Shown: positions 11,241 to 23,517, numbered from the stretch's first letter. The stretch is 64,000 nucleotides of DNA from Echria macrotheca (GCA_030411725.1 MU839834.1:620001-684000), one strand, 5' to 3'. Notes: generated from the letters alone by a model not told the origin. Numbers and translations: made by a program.

Positions 11241-11260
11241 CCTTACCTTACCTTACCTTA
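11241..11260. repeat. (CCTTA)4 pentanucleotide repeat
   Basis: Four perfect CCTTA units in the convergent spacer. Confidence 0.9.
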
Positions 11261-11609
11261 TCTACGCCACCTCGGCACTCTTTGCTCATGGTACATAAGG
11301 TAACAACGGAAGACGGGTCGGTAGTGTGGTGTGGTGCAGAGTCGAGCTAAGCCATGGAAGCTACGCCACATAGCGGGAAGTTTGTAGGTACAATACCTAG
11401 CTAGGTATACGAGGAAAAGTGACAACTTATTCAGAACCTAATGCATTGGACATCAAGTTACCTAGACTAGAGGGGCGTCCACTGGCCAAATCAATACAGC
11501 AAGCAACTGAGACAATATCAGGATCAGGACTGGTTTTCCCCAAGCTCATGTGCGTTTCCATATCGACTTGTCTTCAAACGGTAGGTATCCATATTCCACA
11601 CAGTCCGGA

Positions 11610-13441
11610 CTACGCCTCCGCCTCCCGCATCCCCTTCACCTCCTTGACCCTCCTGAGCACATATATCTTGGGGACCATCCTCGGACCAGCCCACCACCCG
11701 CCCGTAACCTTCCTCACCATCCCCTTCACATCCCTCACCGTCTTCCCATGACCCACAACCTCCACATCACCAGCCTCCTTCGTCCCGCCTGCACCAGGCC
11801 GCTCAACCTCCACGCCCCCATAACCCAGCACAGCCGCCACAGTCTCCCACCTCCCCCCCTTGACCTTCTCCCGATCCTCCATCAGCACATAATCAAACTG
11901 CGTCCAAAACTCCTTCTTGTCCAGCGTCAGGCCATCCTCCGTCTTGTCCAGCAACAGCGAAACCCCCGCCGCGCGACCGCCGCGCTGCTGCTCCACCAGA
12001 TTCTTCTCCGATAACGCTCCCCGAGGACTGGGCATCCCCGGCCCGACGGCCGTCCCGAAGAGCGTAACCCCCGTCATGCAGGCGAGCACATCGGCATGCA
12101 CCGACACGGCCGGCGACGACTGCGTATCCGCCGCCACCAGCCCGCGGAGATGTGCGAGCGCCTCGCCGCCGGGGTAGTTGAGCGCCGAGACGGCGAGCAT
12201 ACCCGTGCTCGCGACGAACGAAGCAATCACCGACGCGGCGAGGGAGAGTGCGAGCACGCGCGAGACGAAACTCTTAGCCCGCCGGTTCCACACCCGATTA
12301 GCGACGAGCGCAGCCGCGGCCGTAAGCGGCGGAACGACATAAAAAATGAAGCGGGCCTCCTTGTGCGGCTGGAGCGAGTAGATGGCGACAAAAAGGAGGG
12401 AGGGGATGACGAGCCGGCCGGCGACGGCCGCGGAGGACGGGTGGCGCAGGGCCGGGACGACAGCGACAAGAGTGAATGGGTTGAGGAGCAGACGAGGCAG
12501 GGCCGACGAGAAGTAGTAGTGCCAGGGCGAGACGCCCCAGTTGGACGACGAGCCGAGCACGGCGTTGTAGTAGAAGCCCCAGAGCTCGGGCCAGAGCGGC
12601 TTCTGCCAGAAGTAGCTGTCGATGGGCACCGAGAGCGCGAGGGCGACGACGAAGGCAACCGCGAAGGGTCGGATGACACGCTCAAGGGATGTGGCGGGGA
12701 TGAGCAGCAGATAGAGGATGTTGGTGATGAGCAGCAGGGCGACCTCGGAGCGGAAGATGACGGCGGCGAAGACAAACATGCTGATGGCCACCCGCTGGCG
12801 AGGTAGCGTCTGCTTGCGGTTGTTGCCGGGGAGGAGGTAGGCGAAAGCCAGGGTCGCTGTTCACATGAGTTTCTCTCTCTCTCTCGCACAGGACAAAAAA
12901 GGGGTAGGTAGGTTACGCACTTAGGCCAAAGGCAAACATGTTGGGCAGCGTCCGCGATGCGTAAAAGATGACGTGGAACTGCGAGGCCTGCAGCAGCATG
13001 TACCATCTCGCCGTGCCGCTGCCGCATACCCTCGCGATGCTGTTCGTGAAAACGAGCAGACTGAAGGCGTTGAAGAGACCCAGGATGGCTCGGACGGTAA
13101 ACTGAGCCCGGTCGAAGCCCACCAGGGCGATAATCGGCTGCGAAAGGCCGCCCAGCAGAACCGGTCCTATGAATGTGCGCGGCACGGCGCCCGGAAAGCT
13201 AAAGTGATCATAGTTGGAGAGCTTCCGGGCGATGTCGGTGGTGGGCATGCCATAGACGAGGACATCGTGGGTGGCCTGGATGTTGAATGATTCCTCGACT
13301 TTGGTGTATGGGGCAACCACAGAGTGGAGCAAAATGAGCGTGGGTATTAGCAGCTTGAGCGCATTGTCTGTACTTGTTGTTAGGTGGTGACAAGACATCT
13401 GTAACACAGAAGTGAAGCTTACCGATCACTTTGAAACTCAT
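11610..13441 (-). CDS. alg12: Dolichyl-P-Man:Man7GlcNAc2 alpha-1,6-mannosyltransferase, GT22 (570 aa)
   Basis: Adds the eighth mannose to the lipid-linked oligosaccharide in the ER lumen during N-glycan assembly. Exons on the minus strand: 13441-13423 (19 nt), 13367-12921, 12856-11610; 1713 nt in frame. Seen: N-terminal membrane helix, then the GT22 luminal signature APYTKVEESFNIQATHD (residues 25-41) with its conserved acidic pair E31/E32, then NYDHFSFPGAVPRTFIGPV, specific to Alg12 among GT22 enzymes. Many hydrophobic helices follow, including FAAVIFRSEVALLLITN, and SWHYYFSSALPR-like and HKEARFIFYVVPPL segments. The C-terminal ~150 residues are hydrophilic with charged stretches. The 19-nt first exon encodes MSFKVI and is supported by a GTAAGC donor and a correct codon join. 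Little else in GT22 fits. Confidence 0.93.
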
Positions 13442-13778
13442 TTTGAGCAAGCAAAGGACAGACAACCGCGTTCTGAGTGACGCGCAGTTGTCAATTGATC
13501 GCTTTTGGGAATAGATCGGAAGTGACCCACCTCCAAAGTTTGGACCAATCATTCCGCAGCGTCGCTCTGCAGTGGTTCCTGCGCCAAGATCTGTCGAGCT
13601 GATGTCCAATGCTTTCGCTTCAATTGAAGACTTGCCCCGCTGTGTCTTGTTTGCAACAATTTCTGCCACTACTGTGTAGTGGTTGTGAGGGCAGTTTGGT
13701 TTGATTATTATACGCTCAAGTTTCTCCTGACTGCCTCTCTCCACCTGCCACTGAAACCTCGATATTTGTATTCGAACC
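13442..13778. other. ALG12 upstream / CorA-like 3' spacer
   Basis: 337 bp between two genes on the minus strand. It must hold the ALG12 promoter and leader and the 3' end of the CorA-like gene. An open frame continues upstream of ALG12 but shows no conserved protein. Confidence 0.5.
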
Positions 13779-15192
13779 CTATACCGCGGAAAAGTTTGAA
13801 ACGTCTCGCAAGTTCTTCCGCCATAATATGGCTGCTACGACCATAGTCACAGGAATCACCGAGATGCAGTAGATCCAAATCTTTTCCGAAACAACCCACG
13901 ACCCGGGATCGTCGCCAAAGCTAAAGAAAGTCGTGCTGAAAATAGCAGAGATGAAAGTCGGCGGCAGAAAAATCAAGGTGATAATCGCTAGCGACGTCAT
14001 TGCCCTTCCATCGGCTCTCGCCGCTGAAGCTATAGTGACAGCATTGCTCGCATGTTCTTGGGCCACGACATTGAAAGCTCGCTGAGTCGCACCTCGAATA
14101 CGTTCCTTGTAAGAGAGAGACCGATCGCGGATGCTAAACAGCACATGTGATTGAAAAAGAAACTTCTGCCGAAGTAAGGACGAAGAAGCCGCTGAGATCG
14201 GATTCCGATCCGAGTCGTCGGTCCCTACAAGGGAGTGGCACGATAATATGTCTTCCAATGTTCGCATGTTGACGTTCAGGATTTCGGCAACGGTAGTGGT
14301 GTGCTTCGTCACCTCGAACAGACGGGGATAGTCGACCCCGGGGGATATCCGAGCCCCTGCCAGACTCCCTTCCTCCTCGGCCAGGATCAGGTGTCGGATG
14401 GAAAGAACGGCATGATGCTGACACCTGATCACTTGATCAAATATGCTCTCGTACGGCCAGAGAGGATGGCTCGGCAGCCCTTTTTTCTGTAGCGTGTCTA
14501 GAATTGAGGCCAAAAGTCGTTCAACCACTTCAGGCTCGCTCCCCAGAAAGAGAATACGCATTCGGCCGGATTCTTTGGACCAGGAGGTAAAAGGGATGAT
14601 GTTCCGCCATTTTTGCATAGCTGTTTCTTTGGCAAAGAATTGAAGCAAGAACCGGGACCACGTATCTAGGTAGCGAAGACAAAACAAACATTAGATATCA
14701 GTTAGGTATACTGGTTTGAATTATAGTCTAGACGATGAGAAACGTACGTAATCCCACCACGGCTTTCCCGTCCTTGTCGAGAATGTCTTGATAGCCAAAG
14801 TACCCATTCGAAAACTGATATTCGAATTTCCGCCACGTGCTCAGGAAGGGAAAGATTTCAACGAGGTCTCGCATACAGCTCTCCCAGCACGGCCGCGGCT
14901 CCGTGTCCGGAGCGACAAAGACTGTGACGTCGGCGGAATTTTGGCTACCAGCTAATAAGCCAAGTCGTTCGGCATATGTCGTAGTCGTAGTCGTTGGCGA
15001 TGCGTGGCTTCTCAAGGATTGACACCATTGCTGCGATCCGGTCCTCCAGGTGTACACTTGAACCCCGTCGCATCCTTGCCGGGCTGGAGAGGCGGGTCGG
15101 GAATCGAGCGGGTCGCCGAGATCGCTGTGGTACGTGTAAATCTGAGTGAGAGATGCCCTTGGGCTGGCGCAATCATGAAGGGGGATTGCCAT
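13779..15192 (-). CDS. CorA-like membrane protein without GMN motif (443 aa)
   Basis: Exons on the minus strand: 15192-14748 and 14665-13779, 1332 nt in frame; the 82-nt intron has a GTACGT donor. The C-terminal third has the CorA layout: a long helix with ERIRGATQRAFNVVAQEHASNA, then TM1 (MTSLAIITLIFLPPTFISAI), a short loop and TM2 (IWIYCISVIPVTMVVAAIL). In Mg2+-transporting CorA proteins TM1 ends in Gly-Met-Asn; here the loop reads STTFFSF, so transport is doubtful. The N-terminal half holds VQVYTWRTG and RLGLLAG-type segments seen in fungal CorA-like proteins of unknown role. The ATG at 15192 has a fair context, but an upstream exon cannot be excluded. Such genes are often expanded in filamentous fungi. 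Confidence 0.75.
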
Positions 15193-16503
15193 GGTATAGA
15201 TAGAATATCGAGAGTCTTACAGGAACGGGACGGGGTGCACCACTGCACAGATGATGGTGACTTGGAATGAATGGAATACAAGTATTCGTGTCCAGACCAG
15301 CCTTGGTCCTGCGATAGATAAAAGAAATTTGCCCCCATCGTTTCCAGGTGGTGTCCGAAAATCAGCCCAACGGAATAGGAGAACAACTGTAAGCAGTTTG
15401 TGTCCAATGAATCAATGATACCGTGGAAGGCTGGATGCAACTCTGATTTTGCGACACGTACATGCCGCTAGCCTTGTGGGTTTAGTCCACACAAGTCCAG
15501 GACGATACACCACTTCACCTACTACATACATGTAGGCAGCCCATACCGTAAGACATGACTCCAATGGGAAATGATCAAACAGAATAGTTGAACGGCAGTT
15601 TTAAGTAAGCCAAGGCTTCCTCAACCAGGTATTGCCGTGAAAAGCAAAATAAGGGGTAACTCCCGTCTCTAGAACTAGTGGATGGTACCATCATCACCCC
15701 AAGAATCCGGCTGCACGGGTCTGAACCTAAATATAATCTTGGGCTCTTCTTATTAGTCGCAGCACGCCTCACTTTCAATCGGACCAAGTCCAGGCTGCAG
15801 TCGATGATGTACAGCAGCCACCATCAGCTACCTGTACTATTGGCGAAAAGAGTTGCATATATGACTTCATACCAGGCGGGCACCATGATAAAAGCACAGC
15901 ACACGTGCCCGACGCAAGGTAGAAGCCAACAAGGTATGCTAGCGCTATCAGCGTTACAGGGGTATAATGCCGATCCTCAGAGATCGATAGTTCCTTCGAG
16001 TGTACCTGTCAGGTCTAACAGGAATCAAGATGGTGCAAACTGATTTCATATCGCTCGCTACTGTTGTAAGACATATTTTTTTTCTTTTTTCAATCTCTTA
16101 GGCTTCAGTGTCCTTGGAGGAGCCAAGCCTTCAAGCAGAGGTAAGAGTGAATCTCGCCAAAAAAAAATGATTTTGTCGATGGTGATGGTGGTGCTGGATG
16201 GACCAGGATATGTGTGGTGAAATGAGGCTTCCCAAGCTCGGCGGTTTGGTTTCGGTGAGCGCAGGTGGAGACTCCCCTAAACCCCTGCCCCTCAAGGTGA
16301 GCTGCATAAACCCCCCCGCCAGCGCACGAGCCCCTGACTGACACCGAGCGACCCCGCCATGGCTACCGTTTGGCAGCAGCGGACACTAACCTTGAACATC
16401 GCGGATACCTCCCCCAAGCTCCTCCCGCCAACTTGAAACACATACGGCGACCGCGCCGAATCTCCCTCGACATCTCGCAGCACCACAAGCGACAGACACA
16501 AAA
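15193..16503. other. Divergent intergenic region, CorA-like / CAP2
   Basis: 1.3 kb upstream of both genes. Pyrimidine-rich T-runs are present near 16075-16090. Small overlapping open frames show no family. No gene seen. Confidence 0.55.
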
Positions 16504-17561
16504 ATGGCCGACCCATTCGACTCAGCACTGTATGCCTTTTCCACTCCCCCCCTCCCAACCTGCCGCCGTCCAATTCACTAACTGAAAGCTCTCCGTTGCC
16601 CCGCATCACAGCGACCTCCTCCGCCGCCTCAACCCCAAACACACGGCCGAACACCTCAACGGCCTCATCACGCTCGCCCCCGATCTGACCGAGGATCTGC
16701 TGTCGTCGGTCGACCAGCCGCTCGTGGTCAAGCGCTGCAAGCAGACGGGCCGCGACTACCTCCTGTGCGACTACAACCGCGACGGCGACAGCTACCGCTC
16801 GCCATGGAGCAACCAGTTTGACCCGCCACTTGACGAGGCCGGCGTCGGCGGCGTCGGCGCTGGCGGGAACGAGGGTGCCGGCGAGGGCGCCGTCCCCGGC
16901 GAGCGGGTGCGCAAGATGGAGATCAAGGCCAACGAGGCGTTTGACGTCTACCGCGACCTGTACTACGAGGGCGGTGTTTCCTCGGTCTATTTCTGGAACC
17001 TGGATGACGGGTTTGCGGGGGTGGTATTGCTCAAGAAATGTAGGCATGGTGTTTTTCCTTTTTGTGCGGATCACAACCCTCGCCCCTTGCCTAGCTGAAC
17101 GGCTCGATCCTGCCCGAAGCCACCTGGTCCTTGGAGGGAGTTTGACATGGCCAACTGACTGTCTCATAGCATCACCCCAGGGCGGTAGCAGCCAGGGTGT
17201 CTGGGACTCGATCCACGTCTTCGAGGCGAGCGAGCGCGGCCGTACCTCCAACTACCGGCTAACCTCGACCGTCATTCTGAGCTTGGCTACCAAGGGTCCC
17301 GCGCTGGGCGAGCTGGACCTCAGCGGCAACATGACGCGGCAAGTTGAACAGGACCTGCCGGTTGAGAACGACGAGAGCCATATTGCCAACATTGGGCGGC
17401 TTGTCGAGGATATGGAGCTCAAGATGCGCAACCTTCTTCAGGAGGTCTACTTTGGCAAGGCCAAGGATGTTGTCGGCGATCTGCGGAGCATTGGCAGTCT
17501 CAGCGAGGGGCAGCGCGATAGAGAGGCACAGAGAGAGCTTATTGGCAGCATGAGGAGGTGA
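16504..17561 (+). CDS. cap2: F-actin-capping protein subunit beta (281 aa, 3 exons)
   Basis: Forms with the alpha subunit the heterodimer that caps actin filament barbed ends at cortical patches. Exons 16504-16529, 16612-17039 and 17170-17561; 846 nt in frame. Seen: start MADPFDSALDLLRRLNP, then LLSSVDQPL, GRDYLLCDYNRDGDSYRSPWSN, the strands SSVYFWNLDDGFAGVVLLKK, GVWDSIHVFE and NYRLTSTVIL, and the C-terminal helix ending GSMRR. These are continuous hallmarks of CapZ-beta. A Gly/Ala-rich insert (GVGGVGAGGNEGAGEG) enlarges the loop after PPLDEA compared with yeast. The 26-nt first exon ends at a GTATGC donor, and intron 1 carries a CTAACTG branch point. Length fits the family. Confidence 0.95.
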
Positions 17562-20294
17562 GCGGGGAAGATTTTTGTAAACCGTATGCTGTGGAAGATG
17601 GCTGGCCCTTGCAATGGTTAGTTGACCCTTGGCGGTTTATGCTGTCCTTTGCTGTGAGATTGCCGTGGCGAATTGGGAAATAACTTGTCCAGGACCTGAG
17701 TCAGGACATCTTTGTAGGAAAAAGTTTCCCCATCCCGCCGCTAGCATCTGCGGTGTTCGAAGAACTCATCTTCGGATCCTGGGGTGCGCATCATATGTTC
17801 AAGAATCCGAAGCAAATCTGTAAGCTCAAGGCTGTCGATGCTGGACAGCATCAGTCCAGGGTATGGATCGGCCCGGGCAGGTCGCCGGCCAGCGAGATCC
17901 CCGATAGGCGATGGCTCGCTTACGAAGGGGCCCCGGCGCGCTCCCCAGCGGCGGGAACGCCGTGGCGGGAAGTGGAGGGACCCGACGGGCGGGCTGCTCG
18001 GACGGGCTAATAATGTCTTGCATCTGCAACAGGCCTGCTGATCGAGCTCATCTCGGCGGAATCAGCTCACGGCCCGTTCGCCGGCTTCCTTTCTGCTCTC
18101 CATTCCAATATTTGACGCCGAGCGCCCCCTGGTGGCGAATGCGAGGAACGGCTGGGCATACGGGTACCGAGGCATCTTCCGGATGGTCATTTACCTGTTA
18201 CGAGAGCAGATATGCTCTCGCGCAAAGCTTCGCGCACTGAGCTCCAGCCGGTCCGTTAGCCGCCCGCGTCCAGATATTGCTTGCGTTGACAAGACACTAG
18301 CCATGCAAGGCACAGGCGCGATGGACCGCGTTGAAATGTCTGAGTGCAGAAACACATCGACTCCACCTGCCACGTTCCGCTGGCCCACGATGACGTGAAT
18401 CTTGGGTCGCTCAGGGGCAGCGGACGATAATAGCAGCCGCTGATGGGAACGGCCATCTCCGAATAGCCTCTCATCAGGGCTTTGGTGTGCGCCGTTACAT
18501 GTGACTTCCGTTGTCTCCCTTCTCCGTCTCAAACGAATGCCTCAGGTGGGCAAGCACGGCAAGGTGAGCGGTGGACGTTTTGAAGGAGTGAAATCTGGAG
18601 AGGTGAGGCGAGAACGGGATATGTCGGCTGAATAACAAAACGAGATAAAGGGACTCCTTCTCCGGAAGCATCTCCGTCTGGCGGCTGGACGAGCTGAGGG
18701 CTGCTGATGAGCGCACTGACTGGGATGCCAACTATCGATGGTCTGGACCGGCACCCACTTCGGCAAGTTCCATTTTATGACGAGAGAATGACCTTGAAAG
18801 CGGGACTTCATCGGCCTGTCATCATCGTCTCAGATCTCTGACTGACCGATAAATAATCCGGTCAATAACAAATTCTTCAGGGGCGGTTGCAGAATGATCT
18901 GTGAGCTCGCCGGGTTGCCGATCCGACTTCTCCAGGAGGGGAAAGCCCGCGGAAAGATTCTGGAAGGCAGTTCCCCTGAGCGGGCGCGGCCCGGGGCCTG
19001 GTGCCGTCGGTGAACAGGGGCACACCGGGAGACGCGGATGTCCCAACTGATCTCAGTCCCATGACACCACCCACACTTCAGTTTAGCTCAAGATCTCGGC
19101 GCCTCACCGATGTCCAGCCCAGGATGTCCATCCGGAGATCTCGGATCAGTTTGCTGGTGATTCGCAGCAAATGAACTTTCCATCGAGGACAGAGCTCTCC
19201 GACTGCTTTGGATCCGTCGATGCCGACTGAAAGGGGTATGCGCAGAAGCGCCGAAGTGCTCACAGACCTCGTTCCTGCAGATGGACCAAATTTGTCCTCG
19301 ATGTGTGTGGGCTGGGGTGTTTTTCCGAGAGTATGGTGAACGGTAACCAGGCGCATACTGCATGCCATTCCTCAGGGTCGGCAGGCGTTTATCATGCATA
19401 ATCTCTCGTAAGAAAAGGCGCTCGCCGGCCTTGGGGCTTGAAGACCGTCCGTCTGAAGTCCTGAGACATGCAAAGACATCGGCCGTCATGTTTCGGCCTG
19501 TGTGCCGTGGCACGGCAGACGTCCAACATGCTGAATCTGGGCGAGAGCGTTCAACCTGATCACTATGGTACGATCGCCGCAGCAGGGTAAGGCTGAATCA
19601 CAGTAGGTACGACTCGAGAAACAACAACAGCTGCTCGTTGCGGCCCAAAAGAGATGACAATTGCGGCTGGGATGGCTGCGTCTGGGCGCGCCATGAACCA
19701 GATGTCGGAAGTGGAGAAGGGAAGATCGGATCAGCAACCAGATTTCTTCATTTTTTGGCTTGGACACCCCACGACTTTAAAACCCCACTACAACTCAAAC
19801 TTTGTCAGAACAGGTTTGTCTCGACCTGCTATCCTCCTTTCTTTTTCTCAAGGCCCCTTTCCGGCCACAGTGTTCCCTTGGCGGTCGAGACGACAGAGTG
19901 GGGAGTGCCCACCTTTCAGACTTTTTGTGGCCAAGCTCGGCTTCTGCCCCGAACTCTCCACCCCCCTAAACGCCCGTGCCCCCCTGGCAGCGGCTTGCTT
20001 CTTCAGCAGTCGACGCCCCTGAAGAGTGAAGACGGTGTAACGGGACGCGGGGTCTCGTGCAAACCCAAAGCCTGCCCAACGCCGTGCTCCCCGAGCCCAA
20101 ACTGATCCATCCTGTCATCCCATATCCTCTGGGAACACTGAAGAGAGCGCCCAGCTTCCCTCTCGAGGCCGCACCCCGTCGAAGTCCACAAACGAGAGCG
20201 CGACTGCTTCCACCCACCCCGCCATCGTGGCCTCAGCTGTTGTACCCTTGTCGCCAAACACACAACCGCATCGCAGATACAAATACGATACACC
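17562..20294. other. Intergenic region, CAP2 / SDR gene
   Basis: 2.7 kb between two plus-strand genes. The last ~450 bp are pyrimidine-rich and CCC-rich, as expected for a promoter and leader of the gene at 20295. Many short overlapping frames occur in both strands, none with a recognisable protein. No gene seen. Confidence 0.5.
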
Positions 20295-21573
20295 ATGGCG
20301 GACAAGCCGTCGGTGCTGATTATTGGCGGGCTTGGGTACATTGGTCGCTTCCTAGCCCGCTACATCCACCAGAACGATCTCGCATCCGAAGTACGCATCG
20401 TCGACAAGGTGCTGCCCCAGCTAGCGTGGCTGGCACCCGAGTTCGAGGAAGCATGCGCAGGCACCAAGTTCATGCAGGCGGATGCGAGCAGAGAGCGTAT
20501 GGTGGCCCCTCCTCACCCCGTTCCTTCCTTGGGGTTCCTTCCTGATCAAGGCCGGGGAACAGCTACCTGCGACCGTTGCTAACGATTCTGTCGCAGAGGC
20601 TCTGGGGCGTATCTTCGACAGAGAAGGCGGTAAACAGTGGGATTACGTCTTCAACTGCGGCGGCGAGACGCGCTACTCCCAGGAAGACGAGATCTATAAG
20701 CTCCGATGTCTTGGCTTGTCGGTAGCCCTCGGGAAAGAGGCAGCAAAACGGGGCATCAAGTGCTATGTGGAGCTCAGCACGGGTATGGTGTATAAACCAG
20801 ACTCCTCGCCGAGTAAGGAGCAGGACAAGCTCAAACCCTGGAGCAAGATTGCTGTCTTCAAACTGCAAGCAGAGGAGGAGCTTGCAAAGATCGAGGGGTA
20901 AGTGGCCCGAACGGTTGAGCCCTGGCCCGCCTTTCTAATGCTACTTAGGCTGAACCTTGTTGTTGTCCGTCTTGCTCACGTTTACGGGCCCTATGCATCC
21001 CAATGGGTTGCGACGGCGCTCTGCATGGCGAGAGTATATAAGGCGCTCGAGTCAGAAATGAAGTGGCTGTGGACAAAAGACCTACGCACGAACACGGTTC
21101 ATATCGACGACGTCACAAGGGCACTCTGGGAAGTAGCTGCTTGGTACACAGCCGGCCGGGCAAACTGGGACGACAAGACGATGGGCAAGGTGCCGACGTT
21201 CAACGTAGTCGACAAGGGGGCGACCACCCAGGGCGCCATGGCCGATGTTATCGGGGAGATATTCGGAATCGAGACTGGCTTCCAGGGGCAAATTATCAGC
21301 ACATTTGCAAAGTTGAACCTCGACAGCGTGGTCGACGATGTGAACGATGAGTTGTTGGGACCGTGGGCTGATTTGCTCGAGGAAGCAGGCATCTCGCGGC
21401 CAGGCCCGTTAACCCCGTTCATGGAGAAAGAGCTCCTGAAGGATACAGATTTGAGCATGGACGGGTCGAGGCTGGAGCAGGTTGTCGGCTTCACCTATGA
21501 GAAGCCCAAAATCACCAAGGAGCTAATCGAGGAGGTCATCGAGAGCTACAAGAAGATGAACTGGTGGCCATGA
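20295..21573 (+). CDS. NAD(P)-binding extended SDR, epimerase/dehydratase type (375 aa)
   Basis: Exons 20295-20496, 20597-20897 and 20949-21573 (1128 nt in frame; introns of 100 and 51 nt, donors GTATGG and GTAAGT). The N-terminus VLIIGGLGYIGRFLARYI is the TGxxGxxG-type Rossmann dinucleotide site; VRIVDKVLP is the second strand with its acidic residue; VFNCGGETRY, CYVELSTGMVY, VVRLAHVYGPY and NTVHIDDVTRALW follow the order of extended SDRs. The usual catalytic YxxxK is replaced: the equivalent lysine lies in KIAVFKLQAEEEL with Ile where Tyr is expected. So the fold is clear, but the enzyme may be atypical or non-catalytic. It looks widely kept in fungi, but I cannot name a substrate. Confidence 0.88.
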
Positions 21574-22835
21574 TACCCGTCGCGGGACAAGCTCGAGAGG
21601 GCCTGCTCCGAACAGGCATCTGAATGATGGTCTCCGTAAAGAGACTTCAGCGGGGAGGACTGACTCCAGATATGCTGGACAAAGAAGGCTGTGTACTATT
21701 AGGATATCCGTTTTGGCTGTGTTTCAGCGCCGCTGGGTGGTGGTTGGTAATGTAGTGTTGGGCAGATAAAAAAGTGCGGTATTGCATCTGTCAAGTCCAT
21801 ACATACCACACGGTTTGATGACAGTTACAGCAAGGACATTGTCTATAATGAGGGTGGATCTAGCGGACGGGGAGCCCCTTTTATCAGTGGCTTCTGGCGT
21901 TGAGTTTCACGTGGAGCCTCGGTGGTCTGGCGGGCGATGTTGTACCCCAAGGGCTAGGCCGGCCGCGGTCAAACGGGATTGGGGGACGAAATGGGGCCTA
22001 CCCCCGTTCTACCAGCCCCTCGTCACAGCGCCAACCTGTCGACCTTTGCTAGGAATGACGCACTGCCCCATTGCGGGGAAGCTGGGCAAAGGCTGGGCGT
22101 GAATGGAAGAAGATGTCGAGCTCATGACGAGCGGCTGTCTCGGTGTCTGTCCGGCCGGCTGGTGATTCGGTAGCTGGTAAAGCGGTACAAGGGAATCTAG
22201 ATGCCTCTTGTAGAGAGTTTTACCTATTTTGCCCCCCTTTCACCATTTGCCGTATAAACAAGCTTCCCCCTTTGCCGCTGTCAGGACCGGCTACCGAGTG
22301 TCGGGTCAGTGTGGTACGGTACGGCAGAGTCAGATCACCCCCACACCTTGCCCCTCGATGTCAAGGTGACAATGTGCCTTGAGACGGATGCGGGGTGGCA
22401 CCGAGTTACCTCGGTGCACCTACGGCAGCCGGGAGAGCACTTGTGAAAGCGCGGTATCCAAGCAAATCCCCAGCTATGAACCCCACTACCGAGCAAGGAG
22501 AAAAAGGGAGGGGGGCGATCGGTTCGATTTGCTACGGCTCGTAGCTAGCTAGCCTCACAACCGCTGCGAATACCCAGAGGAGCCATTGAGGAGAGAGGGA
22601 CAGGGCAGAGATAATCTTATATCTACCACCCCGTCGCACCTCGCGCCCCGATCTTCTTTTTATTTTATTTTTACTCCTGTCATCTGAACCTTTAAAAGTT
22701 GCACTGCGTTAGACCTACATACCTTACGCTTCCGTCTCCCGCCGGCAGCTAGCTACCCCGCCGCTCACCTCCCAACATATTTCCCAACAGCTCGAAAAAC
22801 CCGTACATACAGTAGTACCTTAGTTCTAGCCCACC
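21574..22835. other. Intergenic region upstream of the gene at 22836
   Basis: 1.26 kb. TATAAACA at 22252-22259 and TTTAAAAG near 22691 are possible TATA-like elements for the downstream gene. A CTAGCTAGC palindrome occurs near 22543-22551. No gene seen. Confidence 0.5.
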
Positions 22836-23517
22836 ATGGCCGCCCCGCCATCCAAGACGATCAAGGACCTCAACGGGAAATGGGTCATGGTACGCAGCGT
22901 TCCCAACCAACCAAAGCTTTGCCCACATCACACTTTGAAAGAACTGTCACTAAAACACTTCCTCCCCCAAAAAATAGAACAAGTCCCAATCCGACTCGAT
23001 CGAGCCAGGCCTCGCCCTGCAGGGCATCGGCTGGGTGACGCGCAAGGCAGTGGGCATGACGACCCTAACGCTGCACGTCAAGCAGTTCGACGCGCCGCCG
23101 TCGCCGCCGGCCGACCCCTCTGGTCCTGAGGTCACGCACATCGAGATCGAGCAGACGGGCACGGCCGGGTTCAAGGGCACCTCGGAGAAGCGGTGCCTCG
23201 ACTACACGTTCCGCGAGCACAGCGACTGGCTGTTCGGGTCGGTCCGCGGCCAGACCAAGTGGATCGCGCGCGCCGACGTCAAGGATCCGTTTTTGAATTC
23301 CAACGACTGGCTCGAGGGCGAGGCCGAGGCCGGCGGCCCTGCTGGTGAGACGCACGTGCTCAGCTATGTCGAGAGCTTGGATAACGGCTGGACGGCCACG
23401 CAGATCTGGGGCTTCCAGCTCGTCGGCGGCGAGCGCAAGCACGTGCGTCTGATTGTCATTGCCAAGGGCACCGACCGGGTCGAGCTGAAGCTTGTCTATG
23501 ACTACATCCTGGAGTAG
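22836..23517 (+). CDS. Small conserved fungal protein of unknown function (197 aa, 2 exons)
   Basis: Exons 22836-22889 and 22978-23517; the 88-nt intron has a GTACGC donor and a TAG acceptor, and the codon join is in phase 0. The start ACCATGG is a strong context. The sequence opens with KTIKDLNGKWVMNKSQSDS, and continues as a single beta-rich domain: GIGWVTRKAVGMTTLTLHVKQF, HIEIEQTGTAGF, then a LDYTFREHSDWLFGSVRGQTKW hairpin, and strands GWTATQIWGFQLVGG, VRLIVIAKG and VELKLVYDYIL. A NGKW start plus a closed run of ~10 strands recalls the lipocalin/FABP (calycin) fold, but this is only a resemblance. No signal peptide, so cytosolic location is expected. It has no cysteine-rich or catalytic motif that I can name. 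Confidence 0.88.

Larger units (their letters stand above)
10432..11609. other. Convergent intergenic region, cysteine-module gene / ALG12
   Basis: 1.2 kb with simple repeats: TACCTAGGTA at 10851-10860, (CAG)7, (CCTTA)4 and a palindromic ATACCTAGCTAGGTAT at 11392-11407. No gene seen. Confidence 0.6.

Noticed and set aside
11917..12806. Long plus-strand frames rich in Arg/Asp/Glu
   Set aside because: They lie antisense to the ALG12 exon, whose protein is clearly conserved; GC-rich exons often leave the opposite strand open.
16292..17251. Minus-strand frame of 319 codons over CAP2
   Set aside because: Antisense to a confident actin-capping gene and crosses its introns.
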